The notes under the pieces were generated by a model. The model ran no database searches and was not told the origin of the DNA. It was given only the letters and a program-made list of their open reading frames with translations. The position numbers were made by a program, and so were the translations under genes. Source: Vermamoeba vermiformis (Eukaryota > Tubulinea > Echinamoebida). From it: a DNA stretch of 64,000 nt. Within the stretch, counting starts at the first letter, position 1; each line of letters begins with the position of its first letter. Of the stretch, positions 45,826 to 57,958 are shown piece by piece. The stretch spans positions 496,001-560,000 of the forward strand of contig JBEWZL010000179.1 of NCBI GenBank assembly GCA_045837725.1. The letters run 5' to 3'.

Positions 45826-45843
45826 GAAATTCGGGTGAATTTC
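45826..45843. promoter_or_regulatory. Inverted repeat upstream of J-protein gene
   Basis: GAAATTC, 4-nt spacer, GAATTTC, about 95 nt upstream of the ATG. It looks like a heat-shock element but the GAA/TTC spacing is one base short of the nGAAnnTTCn rule, so the assignment is weak. The rest of the 45632-45936 gap shows nothing clear. Confidence 0.3.
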
Positions 45844-45936
45844 GTTTAGATTTCAATGAACTATCGCAATGCAAGAATAAGTTCGATGACGTAATTCCAT
45901 TCAGTCTTTTTCAGCTTAATTACATTAGATAATACA

Positions 45937-47522
45937 ATGGGCAAAGATTATTACCAAATTCTCGGTGTGCAAAAGAGCGCAACCGAAGAGGAAATTAAAA
46001 AAGCGTATAAAAAGCTAGCTTTGAAGGTATGACCATTTTTCGGCTAGAAAAATATTATTTATGTTATTTGAACGTATAATTTGATTAGTATCAATTTATT
46101 GAAACGAGTATTGAAAATTTTTCGTGCAGTGGCATCCAGATCGTAACAGAGAAAACACAAAAGAAGCAGAAGCGAAATTTAAGGAGGTAAATAATTATAT
46201 TATAATAATTATTCACTTAAGAATTGTTTACTAAATATTATCAGATCGCTGAAGCTTATGAAGTTCTTGTGGACAAACAAAAACGAGAAATATATGACCA
46301 ATATGGAGAAGAAGGCTTAAAGGTAATTATAATAAATACACGGCATTTTTTTAAGCTCTGTGAATACTGCGTATTCAAAAATATTCATGAAAAAATTAAT
46401 GAAATTTTATTAACAGGCTGGATTTGGTGCTGGTGGCCCCGGTGGAGGTCCTGGTGGAGGTGTTCACTTTGGTGGCTTTAGTGACCCAAAATTTTCCAAG
46501 TAAGCATTCTCAAGCGCGATCCGGACAATTTGCTAGATCGGCCAATTCTTATCTCTCACGCACGTACTGACGCAACTTTCCAAATTAGGAAATGTTTGGA
46601 CGAGGAGGAGGAATGGGTGGCATGGGCGGCATGGGCGGCGTTCACTTTAATTTCCACGGCGATGACGATTTTGACGGATTTGGTGGAGGTGGATTCGGCG
46701 GCGGTTTTCCGGGCATGGGAGGTCGTGCTAGACAACGCAAAGCTAAGCCTATTAAGCGAGTATTCCAGTGCTCATTAGAAGAATTATACACTGGTACTAC
46801 AAAGAAATTGAAAGTCACCAAACAAGTCACAGTAAGTCAGTCGACCAAATCCACAAAAAACAAAAAAGAATTAATTATTAATTTTTAGCGATATTTTATT
46901 CTCTTATTAATAATAATTTTATAATAGGACGCACAAGGCCACACTTCTGAATCATCAAAAATTCTCACCATCGATGTCAAGCCCGGTTGGAAGGTACATT
47001 AATAATTAACAGTAATATTACGAGTTACATAACAATACTAACATTTTATTATGCCCGTAGGCTGGTACAAAATTGACGTTTGAAAATGAAGGTGACGAAG
47101 CACCAGGCATTATTCCAGCTGATTTGATCTTTGAACTCGAAGAAAAACCGCATCAGTACTACAAGCGCGAGGGCAACGATTTGATTTACCATTTGACGAT
47201 TAATTTATTACAAGTAAGTCTAGCAATGATATTATTAAGTACGAGTCGTCGGGCTAATCACGTGGGTTAGGCTTTGACAGGTGTCAAATTGACACTTCCC
47301 TCGCTGGATGGTCGTGACATTCGAGTTACAATTCGTGACGTCATTCACCCGAATTACACGCACGTGATCCCTGGCGAAGGCATGCCGTTGTCACGAAACC
47401 CTTCCCAAAAAGGAAATATGTTGATCAAGTTCACCATTCGGTTCCCAACTGATATGACTGACGCGCAACGAGAACAAGCCAAAAAACTGTTTGAAAATAC
47501 TAACTGGAGTCAGACCGCATGA
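45937..47522 (+). CDS. Type II J-protein (DNAJB/Sis1-like)
   Basis: J domain at the N-terminus over several exons: [49 protein letters not shown] (HPD present), [21 protein letters not shown] Gly/Phe-rich region follows ([36 protein letters not shown]). The two beta-barrel substrate-binding domains read [91 protein letters not shown] and [18 protein letters not shown]. There is no zinc-finger region, hence type II. I could not place the junction near 46500-46592 within the G/F region with canonical sites. It stops TGA 47520-47522; the next codon is an in-frame ATG opening 33 codons (separate entry). Hsp70 co-chaperone of cytosol or nucleus by family. Confidence 0.88.
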
Positions 47523-47624
47523 ATGGCTGCGGTTAAGGCAGTGAAGAGATGGTTGAATAATAGGAACAATGTGCTTATGTTAGTTGTACTTATTATCAGC
47601 TTTGTCTTCATTTTTTTCCGTTAA
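47523..47624 (+). CDS. In-frame 33-codon downstream ORF with TM segment
   Basis: Immediately after the TGA of the J-protein, in the same frame, ATG opens MAAVKAVKRWLNNRNN, then a hydrophobic helix (VLMLVVLIISFVFIFF), Arg and TAA at 47622-47624. A basic amphipathic stretch followed by a single helix at the extreme C-terminus is the layout of a tail anchor. It could be reached by TGA readthrough (J-protein anchored in a membrane), by reinitiation (a 33-aa micropeptide), or be chance sequence in the 3' UTR. TGA is used as a genuine stop elsewhere in the window (4719, 13277, 39396). Confidence 0.35.
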   Translation: MAAVKAVKRWLNNRNNVLMLVVLIISFVFIFFR

Positions 47625-47982
47625 AAATTTTGGTCGGTGATTTAGTAAATGTAAATTCAACACAAATTGGTAACGAGTCAGTGTCACCTCTGTCATATAT
47701 TCATTATTACGTGTTAAAGAATCGATTGATTACACAAACAACACAATGCGTACGTACTCGTTCGGAATTTACGCGTCACAAGCCAAATTCTTTTTGTCAA
47801 ACCCTAACCCTAAAGCAAACCACTTTTGAGAATCTACTTCCGTTAAAGTGCAATCTTTCAAGAGAGTATCGGTGCAGCGTGAATCATCCACTAGTAACAC
47901 TCTGAACAGTATTTTTATCTAGGTTTCGTGAAAATGACCAAAGTACTCTCATAGTGAATCGTCCAATTATAGCACAAATACA
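47625..47982. other. Intergenic, 358 nt, convergent, with telomere-like tract
   Basis: Between the 3' ends of the J-protein and the esterase. At 47800-47815 it reads AAACCCTAACCCTAAA, two CCCTAA units like the complement of TTAGGG telomere repeat. Nothing else recognised. Confidence 0.5.
47800..47815. repeat. Telomere-like AAACCCTAACCCTAAA
   Basis: Interstitial double CCCTAA motif in the gap between convergent genes; also equals a double telo-box. Too short to prove a telomeric origin. Confidence 0.5.
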
Positions 47983-50429
47983 CTAAACCAATACGTTTAC
48001 AATAATGAAAGCAAGGCTGATGAACAACCCACGAACAATTACTGCATCTGACGTTTGCGTGGATGGGGTAGACGACAACGGACTTGATGGAGTGCCCGAA
48101 GCAGACGGTGCTTCACCGGAAGGAGGTACATCAGGCTGATAGATTTCGTCAACACTACAGTCAGGTTGATATGACATGACGTAGTTGGGTGGTGGAAGAT
48201 TCTCGCTGTTGTAAAGAACGGACAACGGCCATCCTGCATAGCCATTGCGATATTGAACCACTGATAGGCTAGTAGTACATCATTATGTTACTATAAGATA
48301 GTCAGATTATGATATAAAAGGACGTACTTGGTGGGTAAAGTGACACCACTCAACACGAGACTTTGTTTGTCAGCAGTCAAGCTGTATTGCGCCGGGTACC
48401 ATGCTGTGCCATTGAACACTTCCCACGCATAGCGGCATAATAAATCAGCTTGATTAGTGAAGCTAGGGCACGATACGTCTCGCAATTCGAGTCCCTAAAG
48501 TTCGAATGTCAGCAACATAATGCGTGTCACATGTCAAGATTTGTTTACGTACAGTTCCGATAGTACCACGGTAGAAATTGATGGTCAAAGTGTTTGCCGT
48601 TGTATCAGCAACAGTGCACTATAGCAGCATTAGCATTAAGGACGACACGTGGATGTGATTAGCCGTACCTTGGGCAAGGGACCAGAGAACACGACGTCAG
48701 TTTCGTTGTAGTACATCTTTCGTGTACATAAATGTGAGCGATAGCCAAGCGGTGCTTTAGTACGAGGGTGCTACGTAATAACGTTAAATATATAAGAAAT
48801 CATAGTTGATTCAAGTTGTGCTTACAGCATTGGTTGGATCGCCTTCATCACCAAGGTCAATGTTGGACACTGTGCACGAGTAACCAGCCTTCACACCACC
48901 TTGTCTTTGTTGCTCGCGTGTTATAGGCACCGGCTATTCAACTATTAGTACTAATAGAAGTGAAATAGTGATTTACTTACGAGGCCAGTAATGTTGCGAG
49001 GAGCGTATTGAATGACCATAAAAGCGAAATCTAAAGTCGATAGTTAGAACAGTAATCAGATCATTTATAGTAGTTTATATACCGTTTTGGAATCCCTTGC
49101 GATAATCGATTATCATTCTGCTCAACATGCATCTGTAACAGCATTAGAAAAAAGATTGATGAACTAGACTTGATCCGGTTTTACCCGTAGTCAGCCCTGC
49201 CAAGATTAGCCTCGCCTTGGTACCAGTACATCGCTACAAATTGCAAAGGATACAGCGGATATACCATAGTATTGAATATCGTTGAGGTCAGAGGGTTCGT
49301 CGCTGGACATTCTGAGTTGGATCCGACTGCAGTCGGACTCATAAACATACGGTATTGTATCTTCTAGTAATTCATAAACATCTCATAAACAGTTCAATAG
49401 CCATTCCTGCCCAAGGTCCGTTGACGAGACCGAGTGGGATTGAGTTGTTTTGCCAGTCAGACAAATGACGTCCGTTGAGCCAGCAAATAGCACTGAAACT
49501 CAATAACGTACTGGATGTAGGTATTTGCCAGAAACGATTGGTCATATTGAGAACCAGATTAGGCTCAGAAGGGACCTAAAATATTTTATTAGTATTGATA
49601 GTTATTATACATTAGACGAGAACTTACAAATGGAACGGGAGCAGCGATGTTCGGAATATTGAACAAACGGATGTGGGGATATAGAGGCGCAAGATTTGCC
49701 TCATCAGTACCGTTAAATATAGTATTAAGTCCATACTATCGAATAATTCGTTAGTAACGGTTGAATAGCGTCCGGATCTAGCTCAAAACTTTACGTACAG
49801 CCATGTTGGACTGACCGCTGCAATAAAATACATCGCCGAAGAGTACGTTGGTAAATGTAACATTCTGCGTGCCACTCGTTACTTGGAGGACATATGGACC
49901 ACCTATTTGATCAAAATGTGAGCGAGAACGAACATGTCAAACATGTCATATTAGATTTGATTTACCTGCTGGAGTCGGATCTAGCGAAATCATCCACCTA
50001 ATAGTAGTGCGGTTAATACTGTCTCGTTTATTAACAACTAAAAGAATACTCACTTTCCGTCGGAACCAGCGGTCGCGCTTTTTGATGCTGGTACGGGACC
50101 GTTTAGCTTTAAATTTACGCTTTGTCCCGCAGTAGCCCATCCCCAAATATTCGCACTGCATATTAATATTAAAATTAGGATTTGTTTTGGCAAGGTAATG
50201 AAGATCTTGAAATTTTGCTCGATAAATGACATACCGCAGAGGCTCGCGTTGCAAAACCATGTTAGAGCTGAATACATTCGATACCAAAGTAAGAGCTATA
50301 TGCGAAAAGAATTAGCCCACGTAAGGAAATGAGATCTTGATCAGGCTTACGTAATGACGATTGCGCCAGTACCACGCCGATCAAGCAGACAACCAGAAGT
50401 ACTTCTCTAGAAATATTAACAGCCACCAT
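47983..50429 (-). CDS. SIAE: Sialate O-acetylesterase-like secreted protein, possible GPI anchor
   Basis: About a dozen exons. ATG 50429, in a CACCATG-like context, gives the signal peptide MVAVNISREVLLVVCLIGVV. The opening SNVFSSNMVLQREPLRANIW is the SIAE family start, followed by GDVFYCSGQSNMAVYGLN (GQSNM with nucleophile Ser), ICWLNGRHLSD, MYWYQGEANLGRADY and DLGDEGDPTNAHPRTKAPLG (Asp and His of the triad). The C-terminus ends in a Ser/Thr/Pro-rich linker (SGTPSSPLSSTPSTQTSD) and a final hydrophobic run (VRGLFISLAFIIVNVLV) at 47983, as in GPI-anchor signals. Family enzymes remove O-acetyl groups from sialic acids or other glycans in lysosome, cytosol or outside the cell. Confidence 0.87.
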
Positions 50430-50630
50430 GTTTCGTTGCACGTACGAAATAAAAAAATGAACGCAATTGAAAATCTTTACCGACGTCTTGCGGTCTGTGA
50501 TTCATAAACGTATTTGTGCGCAGCGCGAGGAAGAAATTTCCTTTAATAATAAATTTATTCTAATACAACTAAATAAAAAATGGCTAGTAAGTCAAACGTA
50601 CTGCATCTGAAGCGAGACGTAAAATTATGT

Positions 50631-52271
50631 TTAGGCCAACATTTCAGCTTCCTCTCCTTGCTCGAGGATAGCCATAGCTGCTAGTCTCCAAACTCCCTTG
50701 TCGCTGCGAGCAATAGCAAGTCGAGCGCGAGTTTCAGCTGCGATCGGTTGAGAAAGTCGAAGCAATGCTTTACCTCCCTTTGCAGAGATAACTGTAGCAG
50801 GGACGACTGCACCTCCAGATTGAACGCGCACGCTCTCGTCAGTCTTCAAACTCTTGCCGCCACGAACGACGACAATTCGAGCTTGGATCGTGGACCAGAT
50901 GGGAGGAGCTGCTTCAGGTGCAGAAACGATCTGGCCGGTAAGACCATTGCGCTTAGCGATAGAAGGGTCGAGGGTGGTTCCTAAACCAATCAAGCCACCA
51001 GGAACGGCGCTTGTAAGAGGAGTTTTCTCGGAGCTGATGCTGGTGATCGTAGTTTTGAGGGGCTTCACCTTTATCTTCTTAGTGCCATCTTTTTGCTTCT
51101 CTTCGACTACTAAACCAGGACGAATCTCGACTTCTTGTCCAACCTAATTCCAACGGAAGTTAGCATCAAATCTGAATCTCAACTTTGATCGAGTATGAAA
51201 AAGATTTGGCCTCGTGGCTTAGACTTACCTTTAGTACTCCTTGAAGGAGAGTGCCTCCGACAATACCACCGACGAGCTTGTTAAAGTCCTCCATGCCAGG
51301 CAAGTTCACATCAAAGGAGCGGATGATAACCATCTGCGGGGGTTTGGTGAGATCTCGAGTAGGCTTTGGAATATTGGCCAAGTAGTCGCATAGTATGTCC
51401 ATGTTGATGCCTAATTGAGCAGAGATAGGGATCACAGGCGCTTTTTCGGCGCGTGATCCGCGCACGAATCGTTCAATTTCCTCGCGATGCTGATCGGCTC
51501 GTTTACGTTGAACGAGGTCGAGCTTATTTTGAACGACGATAAAGTGGTTGACTCCAAGCACTTCTGCTGCAGCCAGATGTTCACTAAACAAGAAGTTAGG
51601 AAACAGATTCGTTTTGATCCCGCGCATCTACTTACGCTGCTTGTGGTTGAGGGCAAGGGTCTGTAGCTGCCGTGGTTATGATTGCTGCGTCCATGACGGC
51701 TGCTCCCGTAAGCGCGGTAGAACTGAGTGCTTCGTGTCCAGGGCAGTCTACAAAAGAGGCGTGTTGAACTAGGGTCATCGGGGCGTTGCAGTTCAGTCGA
51801 TCGCATCTGAGCTTAGTCAGTATCTCTTCAGGATATTTACTAGTGCAAATAAGTACTTACGTGACACCATCTTTAATCTCAGACTTAGTAGCCTTGTAGC
51901 ATTGAGGTCGCGGGCAATCCGGATTAGAGCACTTCCAGATCTTGATATTGGCGTAGCCAAGGTAAATGGTCATATTCTTCTCTTTTTCCTTCTCGTACTT
52001 TCCAGTGCTGATGCCCGTGAGTGCCTTGATAATAGTACTCTTGCCGTGCATTACGTGTCCTGTCAAACCGGTCAAGTTAGAATTGCTTGATGCTGAACGG
52101 AATCCGAATAACGGTGCACTTACCAAGAGTACCGATGTTAATAGTAGGTTGTTCGTGTTGAATTCTATCCCAATCGATGTTTAATTGAGTTGCTGCATCC
52201 TTTTCAGGCGAGACAAGCTGATCTCGGTCGTGGATCGTGCCAACTGTGGTAGAAATATTTGTATTCGACAT
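50631..52271 (-). CDS. EIF2S3: Translation initiation factor eIF2 subunit gamma
   Basis: ATG 52271: [20 protein letters not shown], then [13 protein letters not shown] and the G1 motif [16 protein letters not shown] (most relatives read GHVAHGKS). The zinc-ribbon insert is [20 protein letters not shown]3 is [20 protein letters not shown]; then [21 protein letters not shown]4 [13 protein letters not shown] and G5-like [19 protein letters not shown]. Domains II and III read [60 protein letters not shown] and [20 protein letters not shown]. It carries initiator tRNA to the 40S subunit as part of eIF2. Full length, all blocks present. Confidence 0.95.
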
Positions 52272-53113
52272 GTTGTAAGTTTTCTCGGCGATTATTGTTG
52301 ATATTGATATTCTTGTATTCGATAAATGAGACTTCCATGCTGGGTAAAAGGTTAAAGTTTCTTTTAGTTCGTTTTGTACGAATCTAAACGTTCATTGCTT
52401 TAAAAAGCGTTACTGTGGGTGATGTATGTACGTAATTAAAGCAAAAAAAGGAGTGAATGAAAGTTGCGCAAGAAAATTTGCTATTTAAACGTCCCTTGTT
52501 GAATTCTGGTATTTTTCGCAGATCTGGTGCCCGCGCAATTTACCGTTGCAAGATTTAAATGAGCAGCCTTGATTTACCAGTATGCCAGGAGTTCAATAAG
52601 TAGATATGTACTTGCAATTAGATTTGTGTGCTCGGTAAGCGTCTGGCCAACCTTACTGCTGCGCAAGAGATTGGATTGTAGATGAAGATGAAAAAAGATT
52701 TTAATTTAATTTGCAGGAATATAGAGCAATAGTGCCGAAAATAATAATGAGAATTTTCACAGTGAAAACCGAATTTTAAGCGACAATAGAGCGTAGAATC
52801 AAAATAGTTATTAAAATTGTTAAATCCGTGCGGTAGGCTTACTGAGTGCACCACGAAAGATTCAACGGGGAGAACACGTGCAAGTGCCATCCGTATGGAG
52901 CAAATGGTGATTGAGAAGCTAATTGGCTACATACGAGCGTTTGCCAAATCTTGGGTTGAACTTCGACCAATCTAGCATACGCTGATATGATAGCTTAGCG
53001 AAGCTTTAGACAGCCAGTTTAATATTACATTGCACAAGGTTTGTAGATTTAAGACAAGGTGCGTGTTCTTCACACGAACTTCGATTGCAAATGCACGCAG
53101 GCGTTCGGTGAAT
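52272..53113. other. Intergenic, 842 nt
   Basis: Gap between the eIF2-gamma start and the receptor-kinase end (both minus). A minus-strand ATG at about 52890 opens MALARVLPVESFVVHS with a good donor (gtaagc), and an in-frame acceptor near 52650 would give a small peptide of about 40 aa; this is too weak to call. No RNA gene or repeat recognised. Confidence 0.45.
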
Positions 53114-56100
53114 TTAGTTGTGCTCGTACACAAGAGACGAAAGCTGTTGAATCACCGAAGCAATGGGAGGTCTTTTGGTAGGATCTTGAGCCCAACAGTC
53201 GCTAATCAGCCTTGCTAGCCTACTGTCAAGCTCTCTGGGCAACGGTAACCTGTTACCAGCGACGACGAAATTTTCGATCTGGGAATTCCACTCAAACTCC
53301 GGTGTGCTGAACGCTGATTCGTTGGTGATCACTTCCCACATGAGCACTGCAAAACTATACAGATCTGCACTCGTATCAAAGCGTGGTTTCTTGCCGAGCG
53401 ATTCTGGCGCCATGTACTTGATCGTGCCAGTGTTCTGCGTCATTGTCATTGTAGACTCCGAGACGAACTTAGATGTGCCAAAGTCGGTCAATTTGACGTG
53501 CACTGATGCTTTATGCTCCAACGAGAAGACGAGCACGTTGAGTGGTTTGATGTCACGGTGAATGATGTTGTTGGAATGCAAGAATTGAATGGCACGTGCT
53601 ATTTCCAAGAGGATTATGAGCTTGAGGTTGTACGGGACGAAGTGATGTTCTAGAGCTGATTCAAGACTGCCGAGAGGAGCAAATTCGGTGACAAGTGCAA
53701 GCTTTCCTGCAACATTCGAAGCACCGACAAACTGAATAATGTTGGGGTGGTGCAAGCTCTTCATGACGGAAATCTCCCGTTCGAATTCGGTCTTGATGTG
53801 GTCATTGAGGTGTTGATTGAGGAGCATTTTGACAGCGACATCTTGACCCTTGTAAGTGCCTCGTGTCACCGTGCCAAAGCTACGAAAAATTTAATCTTAT
53901 GCATCTATTGCTAGTTATAATGCAACGTACCCTCCTTGGCCAAGCAGCTGACCAGACATTTCAATATCGTCTACGTCAATCCACGGTGAAGGCTTGCTGA
54001 CAAGAGTGAAGTCAATCGATGAGTAGATCTTCTCTTTCTCGAGCACAATGACCAGTTTCATCTTCGATTTTGTTGTCATCTTCATCAGCACCGATACTGT
54101 AAGCGTCATCACGGAGCCGTCTTCTACGTTGAATGAAGTCGGATCCACTTTGACCTCAAACTTGGGAGATTTCGGAGCGTAGATTTCGACGTGACGGCCT
54201 TGGATCAGACTCTGATGCAAGAATGACGATATAGACCGCCTCTTCTCTTTCGCAGATATGACGACAGTTCCTTGGATCCAGTAGTTAATATCAACAGGAT
54301 CGTTCTTCTTGCTGAAGCCAAGATTTGACATGTCAAAATGAAGCGGCAGTTTCTCGAGCGGACTGAACGAGTAAGACTCGTCTGGAGACCATTCCCACGT
54401 AGTAGTGTGAATAATTTCAGTTCCTCTCTGCGCCATTGTCTCTTGCTTGGCTTCGTTAAGCAGTGACTTAAGTTCAATTTCTTGCTCTCGTGACTTGTTC
54501 AAGCGCAAGCGGAACAGAACGATTCCAACTACAGCTCCAATTAATATTGCAGATGATGCAATAATGATGACTATAAAGGCGGCTAAAGGCAGCGGGGACA
54601 ATTTGATCTGATGAGCATTGGAGATCAATCTCGAGCCTTGCACACACGTGGCAACAACATAGAACCGTGATTTTTCTATGTCTTTTGTTACTTGTACGTC
54701 AATCGTACTGTAGTTTTCAGTCGAGTTTTTCAGTGGCGTTGCGTCTTCGTACCAAGTGTGATCAGTGCAGCGTTCGTCAAGAATGTCAACTTTAAGTGTC
54801 ACCATAGAATCTTCTGCGATAAACACGTTGTTCACAGTCTCGGAAGGTCCACCAAACACAGAGTTAATATGCACAACGTGGATGTCACTGCAACTATCTG
54901 CTTGTCCTGAAGGGTTCGTGGCGTGTGCGCACAAACGATGAACTGAACCGCATTTGAGTGAATTCACAGGGATCGTTCGCTCGCTATCATCTTCGTGGCC
55001 TGCGGAGGCCAATGGATTTCCGTCCAGAGTCCATCGAACGACTTGAGCCCCAGCTGGGTGCACGGAATAAGGGATCGAAGCGTTGGAGCAGAGCACCATT
55101 CGATCTTCCAATGGCGAGTAGAAGACGGGCTTGCCGAGAAGTGTGACACGTGCCGACTGTGCTGTGATTCGTCGGCAATGATCTTGCACGATGGCCATGT
55201 AAGATCCCGATACAGACGAGTCACCCCGAAGAACGAGTGTAGAATTGTATTCGTCTGCGATCCTTCGCTGGTTCAAGAACCACCTGTACGACAAGCGATG
55301 GCCGAGTGCGTTGACTTCAAGGGTGATTTCTTGGTTTAGGAACAGTTGTTGATCTTCCAGGTGGTTCTCAATGACAGGGAGTTCAATGAAGGCAAGGCCT
55401 CGTGCGTAAAGTATGACTTTGTTGTGCCACACGATCAAAGGACTGACTCTTGTGCTGAAGTCCGGCGTTGTCATCTGCCACGATGATCCGGTAGTTGTAT
55501 CGAGAAAGTAGAACACGCTTTCTAGCCCCAAATCTCCGTAGCAAATCAAGTGCTTGTCCAGGGACGCAATCTTATTGCCAGACATGAACGGGGTCAGTAG
55601 CAGGTCGACTCGTTCAAGCTCGGGGTACAAAATGTAGAGATAGCTGTTGGCTCGGAGGTAAATGGTTTGGCCAATAACTGCCACGCCAAAGTCCAGGCTA
55701 AGGAGTTCTGGTTGAGGCAGAGACGCTCGCGACCAATGGCGGGTTTGAATGTTGTAAATGTCAATCGTAGATGAAAGCATTTCGTTAGGACGCAAACCAC
55801 CGATGAATGCAAGATAGGGGTTTGCAAAGACAGGAATGACATGTGCTCGTGGTTCAGACAGATTGAGAGAGGAAACAAACTCCATCGTGTGCAAGCTGAA
55901 TACGTCTACTGAAGCAGTAACAGTATTATTGATCAAACCACCAGCGATGAATAAGTACGGATCTGCTTCAATGATCATATGGCCATATCTTTCCGGGTGA
56001 GCCAATGGCACTGTCCTCCACTGTTGATTAACAATGTCGTAGAGTTCAATAACTGATGCATAGAATGAGATAAATATCAAGTGATCGTGTGTGTTGAACA

Positions 56101-57717
56101 CAGTGTACATTCCTTCGCGATCAGTGAGCTCGTGAGTGGTCCATTGACCTTGTGATATGTTATAAATGTCAACGGAGTGCATGGTATCGAGTCCTAGTCC
56201 GTCCCAAACAAACAGTGTGTCATCGACCAGAATGACATTTCTAGAAACTCTGTATCGTGGTGCCGCTGTTTCAGACCATGAATTCGTCTCGACATTGTAG
56301 ATGTCAAAGGTGGGTACTTGAGTTCTAGTGACAGGATCCAAGCCATCGGAGATCACCAAGAATCGTTCGGAGGAAACGATATCCACGAAGAATCGAGCGT
56401 TTTGCCAGGGCCAAGACCGCCAACTGCCACCATTGAGGTCGTACATTAAAACTTGTGAATGGGTTTCCCCAAGGGTTGGAATGACAATGTACTCTCCATG
56501 AAGAGCTGAATAGAGGTAGAAGCCCTCGATGACGTACGGCTCCGAATTGTCGAAGGCAGGCACGAGCGAGTAATGCGTGTCATTGATGTCGTAGACTAAC
56601 ACCGATGACGAAGAGGCACCGCTATTGACGATGTACAACTTGTCGTCAACGGCGGCTACCGAACTTCGTACAAAGTTATACTGATTGTAGGGCCACGAAA
56701 ATCTGTGGCCAGTGTTCAAGTTGTACGTGAAAATCATGTTACCAATGCTCGTGCTGGGACCGACTATCAAAAACAACATTCCTTCGTGCATTATTGCGTT
56801 GTGAATGGCAGGAAAAGTGGTTCGAATTAGCGTCTCCCAATGACCTGTCAAAATGTCGAGTTTGACGATGTTTCTGTCTGTAACGAGGATTGCAGATCCG
56901 TTGAAGATGAACGCATGCCTGACATAGGCATCTTGAATCTCCCTGTCTAGAGGGATCACGGTCCAACTGTCATTGTGAGCTGAATATACTTGTGTCTGTG
57001 CGTGATGGAAGAAGTACGCGGTGTCTCCGTAACTTGCAGCTGCGTTCCAGGAATAGCTCAGTTGTACGTCACGTGTCGTGTTCGCTTCAATGTCTACGAA
57101 CACCAAGTGCGATCGGTCGATGTTGCCAAATATGAGAGTGTTTCTAACGGCAAGTGCAACTTGTGTTGGAACTGCTGATGAATGCTCGATTGTTCTTCGT
57201 TTCAAAACTGGGTCCTTGAAGTCAATTATATCCACGGCATTTTCATCTCCCATAAATGCTGGCATAATTAATTGTTGGTCGATGACAGCAAAAGCTGGAA
57301 AACCCCAGGTGTCAAAACCTCGGAAGAATTCCCTTTCGCTCCAGTTGCCTGTCGCTGGACCATAGACGTGGAAAGCAAAGAAAGGCGTTCCAGCAAATAC
57401 TAATTTATCTCCAATTGGATATATTTGCCTTAACGACTCTGCCGCCGGAGAAATGAGCGGATTCGTGAAGCAGCCTACGACAAAATCATTTAGAAAATTG
57501 CCAAAATTATGATATTAATTACAATACCTGTTGATTGTTGCAAAAACCACCCGAGGCAAATTAGCACCAAGATGAGCCGTCTCAGATCTGACAAATTAAT
57601 TTTAGTTAGGATTGATAGAGCTATGGTTTGTAAATCAATGTTACCTTGGTGCTTGTAATTCATTTGTGGTATTGTTACTAATTTTTGGTTGGAAGTTGTC
57701 TTCGACATTTTTGACAT
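53114..57717 (-). CDS. Single-pass receptor protein kinase (TKL-like), kelch-like and Ig-like ectodomain
   Basis: First ATG 57717 (MSKMSKTTSNQKL); a second at 57663 (MNYKHQ) puts the signal sequence closer to the start. A short exon then encodes LRRLILVLICLGWFLQQSTG, a signal peptide or anchor. A huge exon (to 53915) encodes a kelch-like propeller (VDDKLYIVNSGASSSSVLVY; SVDIYNISQGQWTTHELTD; DPYLFIAGGLINNTVTASVD; STIDIYNIQTRHWSRASLPQ), Ig-like parts (LEVNALGHRLSYRWFLNQRR; STLVLRGDSSVSGSYMAIV), one TM helix (LAAFIVIIIASSAILIGAVV) and a juxtamembrane beta region. The kinase shows GQLLGQGGY, VAVKMLL, IIHRDIKPLNVLV, LTDFGTSKF and YMAPESLGKK, and ends LSSLVYEHN at 53114. Catalytic residues are present, so it should be active. 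Likely surface sensor. Confidence 0.88.
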
Positions 57718-57958
57718 CCACAACTTGGTCCTTGTTATTCGACTATGATGCCAAATGTTATCAAATAAGTCCTATTAGCACGTTCTATAATATGACTTGG
57801 TTCAGTAAATAAGTGGATATTTCAAAAATTAAAGATGTAAAACCAAATGCAATCTTTTGTGGGTTTGGCGGAAATACTCAAAAAATTGAATGGCATTAAT
57901 TGTTTTGTCATTGTAATCTGTCAAACGTCATTTAATAATGCAATAGTTACCTATTTTG

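Noticed and set aside
45826-45843. Heat-shock element upstream of the J-protein gene
   Set aside because: Inverted repeat is real but the spacing does not fit the nGAAnnTTCn rule; kept only as a weak inverted repeat.
52618-52890. Minus-strand ORF starting MALARVLPVESFVVHS
   Set aside because: After 16 codons it runs into an intron-like AT-rich stretch; the spliced product would be about 40 aa with no conserved features.
54692-55339. Plus-strand frames within the receptor-kinase gene
   Set aside because: Lie wholly inside one continuous 1,116-codon minus-strand exon with clear domains.
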